A DNA stretch of 64,000 nucleotides from Apostichopus japonicus (GCF_037975245.1 NC_092569.1:9843001-9907000); one strand, 5' to 3'. Positions 13,101 through 26,500 are shown, counted from the first letter of the stretch. Translations and numbers: made by a program. Notes: generated by a model not told the origin, from the letters alone.

Positions 13101-15784
13101 TCTTTGTTTTGCCGTGTGGTTTGACATAACCATCTTCTTTGGTATATATGAGTACGAAATGAAACGTCTGGGACGAAAGTTGATTCTTCCAAGGAAATAG
13201 TGCACTTAGTACTACAAGTATTACCAAGATTCCAAATGAAGGATAACATTTTAGCCCTGTCTTAGGTCTCTGAATAGGAATGTTGCTTGCTGAAAGGTCA
13301 CAAACTAAGTAATTCAATATCGAGACAATATTAGTATTTAATATGCAACAGTTATATGCCTCAGTATAATCATATACACTAATTGTATTTATCATGTACT
13401 ATGGCGTTAAATGCTGCAATAAATGAATAGTTACAAACTTGGTATTTGCACCAAGTGTGTAGAGGAAAAAAAAGTTACTTAAGATGACTGGGGCATTTTT
13501 GAGCTCATTATTAAGGTATTTTCAGGGTTAACGTGTTTAAACAGGAAAGTTTCAAAAACAAATATTGAATAGCTTTGAATCACAATATACAGTAAGTTTG
13601 AAAAAGTAGTGTAGTAACCTGATGCAGCACTGGTACTACTATTTATCCATAACTCCTCTCCCTTACTTTCACTGAATCCAACCCCATCTGACAATTTTCC
13701 TAGCTATGCACCTGTTTACCGAAAGTAAAATCCATAGATATATATTTTTTAAAGTATCTTTACAAATATAAGCGTGCGTACATAGTGTATACACTCACTT
13801 CTTGGAAGAAATGATGAAAAATAGACTCATTCTTATAATACTGTCAACAAAAAAGCTATTTGCCCTTTTTGTTTTAATTTTAGGATGATACTTTGAAAAT
13901 GTATTGTTTTCATGAAAATAAACATGCAGGATGGAAAATGCAGTTTATTCCTGTCAGCAAAATCATATTTGCATCTCATGTGTTGTTTAATTCTCCTTCT
14001 GCACCTCTAACCCACTGGTGACCTACCACGAGAAGACTGATAGGTAGAATGGAAAGTATGAAAATGCTCATCTTAACCGCTGATGGTAGTTTGCTTTACG
14101 TTCTAACTTGTTTTCTCTTTGTAACAATCAGCATGCCAAGACACCACTTCAACTCAGTATCAAACCCAAACATTTGTAAATTTAAAGACAACGAGGAAGA
14201 TTGTAAACGAGTAATTAATATAGCTGATTCTGTTCTTGTTATTTTAAGCCTGATTTGTCATTTTTGCAAATTCTCTTTTTTTTTTCATTTTCTTTAAATC
14301 CGTCATCTTAATCGGTACGAAGATCAGACAGTGAGGCAAACAAAAGCATGAGAAAGAAATGACTGTACATAGAGGATGGAAAACTCTTATTATTTTGCTT
14401 GATATTATAAAATATATCTTAATTTTAGTACGTTTGTCCAAGTGAGAGTCCAATGTCTCATTGAATAAAACCAATATCAACACATTTTCATGGAACTCCA
14501 CCTTTCCTCTCTCTACGCTAATATTTTTCAAAGCTATTTTTTTTTTCTAATCATAAAAGGATAATTTTTTTTTTTTTGGTCTGGAGAAATGATAGCTTCA
14601 CTTGAATCTTATGTTAACATATATCTCTTGCATGTTAACATATCTCTTTTGAAAGTAACAACAAGAAGTATACAACAAAGTGAAATTTTGGCATTTACCT
14701 TTTTAATAGGAGAAAGTTTAGATTTCAGGTTTCTGCAACATGTTCAATGTCACAAAAATGTGCCATGAAGTATTTTTTTCAATATTTATAAAAATTCAGT
14801 TTAAGCCGAAATATCTGCAGCTATTTTATGAAGATCCATAACATATGAAGATAAGATATTATTAACAATTTCAAGTTGTCACTTATTTAAAACCTACAGT
14901 GCTGAATATCACAAGTCAGCTATACAGAAATTCTCTATGCCAAGCAGTTTAAAATGGCAGAATGATATAAGTTCAATACATAAGGTTTTTTTTTAATATT
15001 AACACAAATTAGGCATCAGATCCTCTCGCTCCAAAACTGAAATAATTTTGTCATATTTGCTAAATTTATGTAATGTTTAAGTAGGTTTATTGTGTCCTAA
15101 ATACTAATATTTCAACATTTATTAGTAGAATATTCATACAAGTAGGAGCCTCCTTGAACTTAAATCAAAGAAATTTATTTACTAAACTTGGCACACTTTA
15201 GAAAATCGTAACAATTCTTTAAGAATTTGTTGGTATGTTTTGAAAATATTTATGGGATAATTTCTCTCTTTAACAGAAACATGAGAATACCTGTCAAATG
15301 AAAATGCAACATTTTAGTATGTAGTGTTGACAGGGTATTACCCATGTCAAGTGTTTAAGAAGTTCCTATATCCTTCTCGAAAGTGAACTTGACTTGAGTA
15401 TATTGTCTCAATTAATGTAATATTCTACTAATTTTCAATTGGTAGAGTATCTTATAATTCAACCATTTAAGAATAAATTTTTACGGTCAATTCAAATAAA
15501 GTGTAATCCATTAGACAATGCTCCTGTAAAGTGCAGTTGTACAGCATTTCACTTTATTGACAAAACAATTTCATTTTTCTAGCATTTTAGAATTTGTTTG
15601 ATGCAATCCACTCGTTACATATTCTGCCTAAAAGTGGAATGTAACATAGAATTGTTGTACAAGGTCTAAATATGATTGGTAGGAAATTGGTATACTTTAA
15701 GAATTATGCAAGTAAATCTACTACTGCAAAATTTTATGATTTAATAAGAAATTTAAGAGCAGAAAAGAAGGAGGGGGAAAAAAG

Positions 15785-16260
15785 ATTTGCAAGTTGTTCA
15801 GGGAGAGTGACAGAATTCTTACATCACTTGTAATATAGTGTTTATGTAAGTAAGTTAAGATACATTTAGTTGTTAAGAATACTTAAAGTAGAAATCTTTA
15901 ACAATTGTTCAGAAAGAGTGATTTATTTATTAAATCAATATAATAATGTGAAATGTTCAAATATTTTTTTTCGAAAAAGTGATATAATTATAACATCAAT
16001 TGACATGTAGTGTTTGTTTGAAGAGAGTTACACACATTATTCCTCAGACTTGTAAACTTTCTTTAAAGGCGAGTGATGCAGATATAACACAAATATGATG
16101 TTTTTGTGAATAGGTTTAGATCATTTACTCTATGGACTTTAGAAAATGAAATATTTTAACAATTGTTCAAGAAGAATGATGTAATTAAAATGTCATTTGA
16201 AAATATAGTGTTTAGTTGAAGAAGGTGGACACATGATTTCTTTGCATGTGAAGACTTGTA
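15785..16260. repeat. Degenerate repeated segments, about 60-115-bp spacing
   Basis: Related segments recur near 15788, 15900, 15960, 16070 and 16157. Shared pieces include AACAATTGTTCA or GCAAGTTGTTCA, then AGAGTGAT or AAAGTGAT, then AATT, and in several copies ATATAGTGTTTA or ATGTAGTGTTTG. The spacing is irregular and the copies are diverged, so this is probably an old decayed tandem repeat. The alignment was by eye only. Confidence 0.4.
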
Positions 16261-17127
16261 ATTTTAATGTTATCAAATAAAAAATCTTCATGTTAATTGT
16301 CTTCCCTTCCAAACATACAAAGACAGATAGAGAGATTATTCAACAGTAAAGCATTATATTCCGACTATTAGTTAAACATTCACGTAGAATGCAGAAGTAC
16401 ACACTTTATCAGTGTCTCATTGATGTATGCAAATATCTCTGACATAATTTTCATATGATATTTTTTAAGAAATTTACATATTTTTTCCTTTCAATGAAAG
16501 GAGCAAATAAATATGGATGGAAAAATGAAATCAAAACTATACATCACAGGAATGTATCAATACATCATGACCTGAAGAAGAGTTTCTAAGAGTTTGTGGA
16601 CTTTTGAAAGAAATGAAAAAGACAGTTCCGTTCTGCTTTTTTTTCATAACAAATTAGTGGTTTATAACATTTTATAGCCATGCATACCAATATACAGTTC
16701 TTAGTGTGTAATTAGTATGTATTATATAATGTAAGAGATAACATCCCTTTCTGTCTTCACATTCATAATACCTCTTTCTTTTCAGAATATTGTCAATATT
16801 TTACTTTTGTTCTGTTATTATCTATAGAGATCAATAATAGATTGCATTGTATTATATACATTAAGACAGTTCTGTTTTGTTTGTAACTTATGTAATTTTT
16901 CCATTTTAGTTCTCATTTTCTTTATATACCTAATTGTGTAGATGAATGAGGACAAAATATTAGATAATAGATGTATTTTTAGTTTGTATATCCCATGGGT
17001 TCAGACATTGGTAATGATTTCAACATAAAAGAGCTGATATTTCAAGTAAATTACCAAGTATTAGTTTACTGTATCTATCGAAAAAATTACAAAACAGATG
17101 ACATGCTATGAAGAAAATGAAAGTTTG

Positions 17128-18102
17128 TAGATGTTTTCATGTACAGAATAGTATAAAGTGTATTATGGAAGACAGAACATAGGATAGAACATGTACAGTA
17201 GATGTATACATGTACAGAATAGTATAACTTGTTATAGAAGACAGAACATAGGATAGAACAAGTAGATGTATTCATGTAAAGAATAGTATAGTGTATTATA
17301 GAAGACAGAATATAGGATAGAACAAGAATAGTATAGTGTATTATAGAAGACAGAATATACTGTAGGATAGGACATGTAGATGTATTCATGTACAGAATAT
17401 TATAGTGTATTATAGAAGATAGAACATAGGATAGGACATGTAGATATTCATGTACAGAATAGTGTACTGTATTATAGAAGACAGAACATGGGAAAGGACA
17501 TGTACAGTATGCATGTACAGAGTAGTATAGTGTGTTATCGAAGACAGAACATAGGATGGAACATGTAGATGTATTCATGTACATAATAGTATAGTGTATT
17601 ATATAAGACAAAATATATGATACATAATAGTATAGTGTGCTATACTGTAGAAAACAGAACATAGGATAGGACATGTAGATGTTTGCATGTTCATAGTATA
17701 GTGTATTATAGAAGACATAGGATAGAACATGTAGATGTATTCATGTACAGAATAGTATAGTGTATTATATAAGACAAAATATATGATACATAATAGTATA
17801 GTGTGCTATACTGTAGAAAACAGAACATAGGATAGGACATGTAGATGTTTGCATGTTCATAGTATAGTGTATTATAGAAGACATAGGATAGAACATGTAG
17901 ATGTATTCATGTACAGAATAGTATAGTGTATTATATAAGACAAAACATATGATACATAATAGTATAGTGTGCTATAGAAGACAGAACAGAGGATAGGACA
18001 TGTAAATGTTTGCATGTTCATAGTATAGTGTGTTATAGAAAACAGAACATAGGATAGAACATGTAAATGTACATGTACATAATAGTATAGTGTATTATAG
18101 AA
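17128..18102. repeat. Minisatellite, about 64-bp unit with 166-bp higher-order period
   Basis: A tandem array of about 15 units. The unit reads roughly GTAGATGTATTCATGTACAG, then AATAGTATAGTGTATTATAG, then AAGACAGAACATAGGATAG, then AACAT. Some units are shortened by internal deletions. From about 17590 to 18060 the array has a second periodicity: a block with the variants TATACTGTAGAAAACAG, AAAATATATGATACATAATA and GTTTGCATGTTCATAG recurs every 166 bp (for example 17641 and 17807), nearly unchanged. That is a higher-order repeat made of diverged shorter units. The long minus-strand open frame over the array (17087-17674) is a by-product and is not taken as coding. Confidence 0.93.
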
Positions 18103-18665
18103 TCTGTATGAACAAAGCAGTGTATTGTGTATAGTATAAAGTACTTACTTACTATAAAGTACACTGAAGGGAATAATAGTGTATAATCTTGGCTAGTCTT
18201 GTGTAATCTATGCAAAGTAATATGTTGTTATTTATTGTTGTAGTGTTATAGGGGAGATGTACATATTATAGTGTCGAAACATAGTTTAATGTAAGCAAAT
18301 CTAGTGCAGATGTGATGAAAAACTGTAGGCAGGTACAAGTTAGTTTGATGATACAGTACCTCAGATGGTATATACTGCACTATCTGCTGATGATTGATAT
18401 TCATGTCAATGAAATGGGGAAAGTCACTGTAAAGTGAAGTAATGGAAATAAGCCATCTGAGATACACTATAAGTATATAAAGGTATTCCAAGAGTAAAGT
18501 TTAGGTATAAGGTAATAAACATAGTATAGTGTAAGGGAGGATGAATTATCATGCATAGTCCAAAATGATATGCCACAAAAAATACAGTAACGTTGATATG
18601 GGTCTTTGTGTAACATTGTAGTGATATGCACACCCTGTTATATGTAATGTTAAGGTGTAAATAGT
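18103..18665. other. Non-coding spacer between repeats
   Basis: A+T-rich DNA containing scattered TATAGTGT/GTAGTGATATG fragments reminiscent of the preceding minisatellite, so it may be a decayed extension of it. No gene is recognised. Confidence 0.4.
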
Positions 18666-19152
18666 GTTTTAAAGGTAGCATGTGTGGTAGTATCTGCACA
18701 TTTACCATATTGTTTCGTGTGTAGTATATGTGAAAGTATTGTATGTTTACTCTAATAATGGTGGTACATATAGAGAATGTCATACTGTGATGTATACTGT
18801 GAATAATGGTGATATATATTATTTATATGTATATAAATATATTTATTTTTTATTTTTTTATATATTCATTTGCCTTTGTCGTTTACCTCCATTGCATTAC
18901 ATAATATATATATAGATCGTATTTGTATAAATATTTAAATTTATACATACATATATCTATACACACACAGTATATGTACATGTACATCACCATGATACTA
19001 TGTACACCATTACACAGTATAAATTACAGTATGACATTCTCTATATATGTACCACCATTATTACAGTAAACATACAATACTTTCACATATATACTACCCA
19101 CTAAACAATATGTTAAATGTGCAGATACTACCACATGTGCTATTTTAGAACA
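18666..19152. repeat. Long inverted repeat with 193-bp loop
   Basis: The left arm (18666-18811) and right arm (19005-19152) are reverse complements over about 140 bp. By eye, over the best 133 aligned bases (18676-18811 against 19005-19142), there are about 8 mismatches and 3 short indels. The core GTGGTAGTATCTGCACATTT on the left pairs perfectly with its complement on the right. The loop (18812-19004) is TA-rich. A transcript through it would fold into a hairpin of more than 130 bp. No clear target-site duplication or terminal TE motif is visible, so it could be a foldback element, a MITE without recognisable ends, or a local inverted duplication. No open frame spans it. Confidence 0.9.
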
Positions 19153-19479
19153 TGAATATGTACTACTGTCATATATACATAATATGGCATTGACACATTC
19201 TTATACATTTAGTTCTAAATTATGTTATAAATGAGGTTTACAATGTTTAATTTCTCTAATGTCTCTAAATATTCATCTCTTGAAGATGATCATTACTTTG
19301 TGAAAAGCACTAAATTTGTTGAACCCTAGCAAAACAATTACATTGTTACTTTTTTAAGTATATGTAATATAACAATTGCAACCATTGTTTTCAATTTCCT
19401 CTTACTCCCCACCCCTCCAAGAACACAAAACAAAACAAGAAAACAATTATATTGACAAGTGCTAAGAAAGCCGAAACCA

Positions 19480-21770
19480 TATGGCAAAGAGAAAACCAGT
19501 CACCACAATAGCTTTTCTCTTTCATTCAAGTTTTGCGAAATGAAATAATTGATTTCTTTGAAAACAAGAAAGGCTGTTTTTCGTCTTCAGGAACCTTTAT
19601 AGTGTAATAGATATCTGTTATTTGTTACTATTTGATTATTGTATTTTATATTTGAGTTCTCCGAATTATCCCGATACGCCCACATTTAGTATTCCAGGAT
19701 AATTTCCAACTATTCTCATAATTAGGTTGACCTGTTAAAGCATTTTCATTTACTGTTATTGTTCAACTTTTACTGAGAAAAATGACATTGTTAAGACTTT
19801 ATGTATATTAAATTTCACTTTCCCAGTTTTTTTTTTAGTGGAACCCAAAAGACATTGGTAAAATGATATTGACATTAAAAAACAGGAAAAAAAGAACCTA
19901 ATCCAGAAAATAGGAGAAATGTTTTTTCTTTTGTTCAATTCATGGATATATATGTGATTCAATTCTGAATTTCTTTGTAAACAAAACAAAGTGTTTCTGT
20001 TCTTCTCCTGCAATAACTTTTAAACTGTAATAGAAATATAATATCTTTCATTTCTTACTAAAGTTGAGTTGAATTTTGATATGTGAGTTCTCTGAATTAA
20101 TCCTGATCCGCTCGAACACAGTTAGGTTTCCAGGATAATTTTCACCTTTTTTCAGTACCCAGTTTACCAATTTTATCATTTCATTTACTGTACTTATTCA
20201 ATTTTACTGAGAAAAATGACATTAATGAGACTTTACTTATATTAAATATCAAAGTTAAAACCATTTTAGTGGAACCCATTGGAGAGTGATAAAATGATAT
20301 GACATTAAAAAATACAAATACTGAAACCAGAAGATAGGATAAAAACAGTCACTGGAACACCTTTTTGGGGTGAATTTTCTTTGATTCAATTTCTTCCTTG
20401 AAATATGTAATTCAATTCTGAATTTCTTTGTAAACATGAAATACTGGTTCTGTTTTTCTTCTGCAGTAAACTTTTAAGCTGTAACAGTAATGTTATATCT
20501 TTCATATCTTACCATAGTTTAGCATTGATTTTTTATCTTTTGAGTTCTCCGAATTAATCCTGATTCGCTCGCCCACAGTTAGGATTCCAGGGTAATAGTT
20601 ACCTTGTCTCGTAAACGGGTAAGAGGATTTCAATTTTACTGTAAATATTCAACTTTGACAGAGAAATGAAACAAGAAATTCTGCTTTACGTCTTCTTCTT
20701 CTGAGGTAACCTTTTTATTCTATAACAGTGCTATTATATATTCAATTTCTTACTCAAGTCGAGCATTGATTTTTTTTGTATTGCAGTTCTCGGAATTATC
20801 TTGCTTCACCTACAGTCAGACGCCGAGATTTAAACTTTGACCTTTCCCTCATAACCATTTTACCAGATATTTTGGCATTTTAATTTATTGTAATTATGAT
20901 AATTTTTAAAGGGAAAAAATTGACATTGTTAAGTACTCTATGTATATTGAAGAGGACACAAAAACCCTATCTTAACCAAATATATGGTAGAGATCGTTGT
21001 GAAGAAGAATTTTCCCAATCAGCTAAGAAGAATTTTGTTTCGTTTGGCAGATATTTTCGTTAAAAGTCATGTCTGCCTCTCTATCATTGTCTTAACATGT
21101 AATTAGCATAATGCTACTAGGATATGAAACCTTCTACTTTGGTTTTGGTTTTGTTTCGTATTTTCGAGGTGAAAAAGATAAAGGTTACAACCCTGAAATA
21201 CAGGCCATCATTAGGTCATGTAACCGACTTCAATACTTTAGATTCAGCATTTGCGGATTCTCCATTCTAGGAAATAAAACATTGGGTAGAAAATAGAGAA
21301 AAACATCATAAAACATGTAAGCACACGGTGGCTTGATCAGATGCCATCTTTATATTTTGATCATGTCTTTAGCCTTACATGTGAAGAAATCGTTAGTGAT
21401 GTATGGGTTGGTGTGTAAAAGTATTTTTAATGAAACCCAAAAGCACTTTTAAATTATGTTAAAATTATAAAGACCTTTGAAAACCAGAATACGAGAAAAC
21501 CTGCAGTGCATTAACAGCTGTTATGAATTCTTTCATTCAATTTCTCCATCCACTGTTTTAATAATTTAATAATGTAATTTCCAGTAGAGTAATACTAATT
21601 ATAACTAGTATAGTGTTTGAGTTTTATAGGTCCTGGTTCACCCACAGTAAAGATTCCAGGATAACTCTCATAAATCTCAGGTTTACAAGTTTAAGCATGT
21701 TAAGTTTCAGTAATTATTCAATATTTACTGAATTTTATGATTTCCAGGTTATCACATTCAATCATACTTT
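19480..21770. repeat. Divergent long-period tandem array, about 420-450-bp unit
   Basis: A long unit recurs with considerable divergence. Landmarks are TTCTTTGTAAACA-like starts (19554, 19971, 20423), GAGTTCTCCGAATTA, then a C-rich CGCCCACAGTTAG-like segment and TTCCAGGATAAT, then TACTGAGAAAAATGACATT, then AGTGGAACCCA, then AAATGATAT..GACATTAAAAAA. Observed spacings are 417 and 452 bp. A shortened copy starts near 20668 and a more diverged one lies at about 21430-21770 (GAAACCCAAAAGCA, then AGATTCCAGGATAA). The stretch 20950-21420 fits poorly and may be unrelated. No frame is open through the unit. It may be a decayed satellite or repeated copies of an unidentified non-autonomous element. Confidence 0.75.
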
Positions 21771-22007
21771 TTTCGTGTATGAAGAACATGCTGGAAGCCA
21801 AAGCAAATAAGTATCCTATGGCATATATACACAAGGAAGGGGAGGGGGTGGAAAACTGGGGGCGGAAAACAGCGATAATGGAGATATAGAACAAGAGATT
21901 ACAATTAAAGACTGGGATGGAGGATGGTTATGTTATATAATCTTCATGTGATTATTCACTTCTAAGTTAAAAGTCAGGACATTAAAGGTTGGTTTCTCCC
22001 AAATCTC

Positions 22008-22078
22008 TCCCACTCCACCCCAACCTCCCACTCCACCCAAACCCCCACTCCACCCAAACCCCCACTCCACCCCAACCC
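22008..22078. repeat. 17-bp C-rich tandem repeat, about 4 copies
   Basis: Units of CACTCCACCCAAACCCC and close variants (CCCACTCCACCCCAACC) are repeated about four times. The complement is G-rich, giving a short frame rich in Gly and Trp on the minus strand that should not be read as a protein. Confidence 0.85.
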
Positions 22079-22653
22079 CAAATGCTATAATGTCTTCTGT
22101 TGTCCTTACATGTCACAATATTGTTTATATTTAATGAGGGACCACCAAACTTGAAGAATAATGTTTCAAAACAATAATTAGGTGACTTTGCAAGTATAAT
22201 ATTCCAATTCCTCAAACACCTTGATCCCTGTTTTGTTTATTAATATCAAATAAGTTTATATTTACTCATTATCACTTGTGTCTCTCTCTGTATCTTTTAG
22301 TAGGGATAATTACTTGAGACTGATCATTCCTTTTTTAAATTTCATACCCACCGTTATGCCATCCCAAGGCTCGTTAATGACTTCTGCAAATTATCTTTTT
22401 CTTCAGCTTCTTTCTCCGACACTATATGTTGTGGTACTCAAATGTTTTGGACATACTGACTATTGGACAACAGTGTATTGTACACTGCTATTATCTCATA
22501 AGGAGGAGTACTGATATTTTACAACAAAATAGTGAGAGAAGTAATTGGGTGTGTGCATTAGGTGTTTGCATAATTAGGGAAGTAATTAGGTGTATGCATG
22601 ATAAATATATTCCTATCTTTAATCTCCATCTTAAATTAAAAAAATCTGAAATA

Positions 22654-22675
22654 CAATAATAATAATAATAATATT
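22654..22675. repeat. AAT microsatellite
   Basis: Six to seven AAT units, followed by ATTAATTA. Simple repeat. Confidence 0.8.
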
Positions 22676-23521
22676 AATTATCAGCAAATAAGCAACTAAT
22701 AATAATAGAAAAAAGAAACCTTCAATTAGAAAATCCATAGCAAGCAAATGTAATTTATAAATTAATATTCATTCGCATATTTGATGTTATTGAAATAACA
22801 ACAACCAAGAATTAACACCACGATGTTAACAGTTTTCAAAATTTATATCCTGGAGTAAAAATCACATCCTCTGACTCCTAAGTGGTCATTATAGGAGGTG
22901 CAAGAGAATTAACACAGAGAAATACAAAAATAACAGAAAGAAAACAGAATTTTTTTCCTTAGCTACAAAACAAAATGTTCATCTTGAGACCAGGAATTCT
23001 AAATACTTTCCGTTCACCAAAAACTACACTATTACACAACTGACCTAAAAGGCTCAAATCTTGTATTGGCAATCGTCTTCAGCTGTTCAATTGTATTTGG
23101 TAAACAAGTTTCAAACTACCAATACTTTAGGCTGTTGGATAGTTTTAACTGAAGATTTCCCCCCAAAAAATAAATAACAGAAAAATCATAATATTGATAA
23201 CAGTTTAATTCAAGTTTTATATCTATATCTTCATAAAATATGGTTTCATTTCAGTTCTTTTATCAAAGACACAGGGGCCAAATCATAGTTGTAGTTTTGG
23301 ACTTTGAATAATAGAAATAAAATCAAATAAAATCAGACGACTGTAGGTAAAAATAGACCTTCTCAAGAGTGTTTCTAATTAACTATTAAGCTTGTTATTC
23401 CTTACTAATAATAGTAACCCCCCAACGGTGATCTGTGCACCCTACCAAACATCATTCCATGTATGTATATAGGTGTCATTGGTACTGGCCGAGGTGTTCT
23501 GTTATCATCGTCCAATAAGTA

Positions 23522-23532
23522 CCGCCATCTTG
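23522..23532 (-). promoter_or_regulatory. YY1-like motif (CAAGATGGCGG on the minus strand)
   Basis: The minus strand reads CAAGATGGCGG, a full match to the known animal YY1 core AAGATGGCGG. YY1 sites of this type often sit just downstream of transcription starts. A CCAAT pentamer lies about 10 bp away (23511-23515). No flanking exon is recognised, so a promoter here is only a possibility. Confidence 0.25.
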
Positions 23533-26500
23533 TTCAGAATAATTGTAATACTGGGAGTCAAATTTTTCTATTTTTGTCAATGACGATAAAAACATATTCA
23601 TTAAATAAACAGATTAAGTGAAAGTTAAATACTGCAGCACATTAGAGCGGTAGGGATCTGGTTGGTAATGTTGTTTACAGGGTCTTAATTTTGAAATATT
23701 GTCTTAATTTTCTAGAGAATAAAGTAAAGTTTTCTGAATGCAGTTAAGAGATTTTATATCAGAAAAGAGAAAAGTGAAAAACCAAAAAACCTTATTGTTA
23801 GCACACTATCCTTGAATAGAGCTTTATTTTTTAGCTAAGATATTGTTTTGATTGTATTTTTTTTATGGTAATGCCTTCAATTTTATCTCAATCAAATAAA
23901 TTTCTTTTCTGTATCTTACAGGCAAAACTATTTCTATATTCACGTTTCATTTTGACAGTCAGCCTGAAAGAAAAGTTTGGAACACTTTTGGTCTGCCATT
24001 TCTTGTATATTATTTCTGCTTTTATTGGCTTATTCTTTCTTACATGCATTAAGTGTTTTAATGAAATACGAGAACATGAATATTAAATAAAAAATTAAGA
24101 TATACAGTATGTTTTAATAGAGAGACATAAACATGATCCTTTATTTCACGTAAGGCATTCCCAGAGTATGCGGTCAATCCATTGCTCAATCTATATGTTC
24201 CAGCTGTCATTGTCCAAACTGGAGTTGTAAACAATTTTTCTGTTTGTTTTTGCTGTTATTTTTAGCGCAAACTTACCAAAAAATAATTGGTATTCATATA
24301 TTTTCTCGTGACTTTACAAATGAATGTGAGTGACCTGAACTTTTAGAAAGATAACTGGGGTTTTAATCCCCTTTTTACAATGATGTGACATAAAGTTTTT
24401 TTTTTTTACATTTTCCTGTTTGCGTCAATGATTTTAATTATAAGAAAAATCTGATAAAAGGCATTTCTATTGATAAGTGTTTTGTCCATGATCACACACA
24501 AACTGATGTTAAACTTCTTTTCCTGAGGTTTTCCCATTTTCAGGTTTTATTACAGTTGCAACAATTCTTGGATAAGAACAAAGCATAGAGTAGGACCTCC
24601 CAGTGTGGTGAACATGGACTAGTATCTAGTGTCTGACGTAGCTTAATGAAAACATGAATGTTATATATAAGTGGGCTGGCTACATTAAACTATCTACCTC
24701 TTGAGCACAAACATACCCAACAGTTTATGTAATTGTTTATTCTCCATACTTAATACTCAAACACATGATTATGATTTCTATTTGGCGCAATGCACAAACT
24801 CATCTATTTTTACATTTTCATTTTTCTTTTGTTGTTTACTTCAGGTATATAAGGTCAAAGAAGTGTTACCTTGTATGTGCAATCATTTTGTTTGTTTACA
24901 TTACATATGATAATGCCCCAAAAAACAAGGACCTATAGAAAGACAAGTTTAATTAAAAAGTAGAATGTAAAATCCACTCATTTAGTTAGAAGAGTAATTT
25001 CCTGGATAGGACGGCCCAAAAATGCATTGAAAATTTAGCCAACAACAATTTGGCATTCTCAAGGAATGTAAATCAATTGTAGCTGCCTTCTGGTTAGTAA
25101 CTTTGCACAATGTTTTTGTTTTCTTTTTGTTGATTTACTGTAGACACGTGTGGTATTTGTTCTATTTTAGCTATGAATTAAAAATTTGCGGAGTTTTGTC
25201 GATACATTCCAACGACTGTAGTCTTCTGCGTTATTGGCAAGATGAAACTCACAAAGACACACACATGGAATCAAATCTTCCACAAAAGACTTTGCCAAAA
25301 AACAAAACCCCAAAATGAACCTGTGTCAGTTATTGTAACAGGTAAAAAAGCTTAGAATACAGTCAAATATTATTTCTTGCATAATCTTATAAAATTAACT
25401 TAATTTTGTGTTTTTTGCTTTGCAAAATTTCTGCGCTTGATAAAACAAAATATTCCTGTTTGATATTCTCTTTCTCTCTTGTGTGTGAGCTTTATAGCTT
25501 GATTCTTGAAGCTGAATCCAAATTCTTGTTTAAAGGTTGTGGGATTTTTTGCAAGCAATGTATTAGTCTGTTTTCTATTAACTATCTTACCTTGCTAGCT
25601 GGTAAGTGTTGCTTTGTCAAAACCAAATTTAACCAAAGCAACACTTAAGCAGTGCACAACTCATCTTACAGTGAGAATTTTGTTGAACTTTGTTAACTCT
25701 GAAATTAGTTGGAACTTTAACTAAATATTATTATGATTATTTCAACAAATAATCCAACATTTCCCGCCTTCTTGGGATCATATGAAGTTGTTGATTCCAG
25801 TAGTATCATTCATGTTTAAGAAAACCAACAATTTTTGTTAATACTTTTTGACTTTTGTGTTTTGAGGATTGTGGATTATAGCTTAAATTTGGTATTTGAC
25901 ACTGTAGATATATATACATATTGTGTTTTTGGCTGTTTTTACCATAAATTTACTTCTAAGTTTTTTTTTGTAAATTGTGGAAGATTTTGAACTTGTCTTC
26001 CAATTATTTTCTCAAAATTGACTTTTTTTAAACTGTTATACATTACAACTTGATTAGTTCTAATAAATGCTAATCAAAATACTTTTGATATTTTGCATAC
26101 AAAACATTAATTTCATCCAATTTTTGTGGATGGATTAGAGACAGATGTACAGTATGAGGTTTTATTCAAACAGATGAAAACCAGTCTTGAACTGAAATGA
26201 ATCTAAGAAAAAAATGTATTTGTCAATGGAAACGGCATCTTCCATGGATACTTCAGCAACATTAAAACAAAAATAAATCAATCAATAAATTAATCAATTA
26301 ATAAGTAAAACAATCGACCATTGTTTGGTTTGGAAGAGACTTATAAACTAAATTCTTGTACTTATTTTTTTTTCATTCCCAATATACCTTGAAAGTGTCT
26401 CTGTCATATATTGAAACGAGTCTGTGAAATACTATCAAGGTGTGATAAGAGGTGATGACTTATTAACAGTAACATGGTACCTGCTGCATTTACACTGATG

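Larger units (their letters stand above)
9660..17127. other. Non-coding stretch, no gene recognised
   Basis: A+T-rich DNA between two minisatellites with no recognisable exon. It contains a 108-bp duplication (9981-10182), a poly-G run near 10908, several poly-T runs (11932, 12470, 12600, 12826, 14562) and degenerate repeated segments at 15785-16260. The open frames of 60-112 codons are unrelated to any family I recognise and are typical of chance in DNA of this composition. The part from about 12650 to 12820 is less A+T-rich than its surroundings and could be a conserved non-coding element, but I see no decisive motif there. Confidence 0.55.

Noticed and set aside
17087-17674. 195-codon minus frame rich in Tyr, Ser and Cys
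   Set aside because: It follows the 64-bp minisatellite and ends where the units change. No domain is seen.
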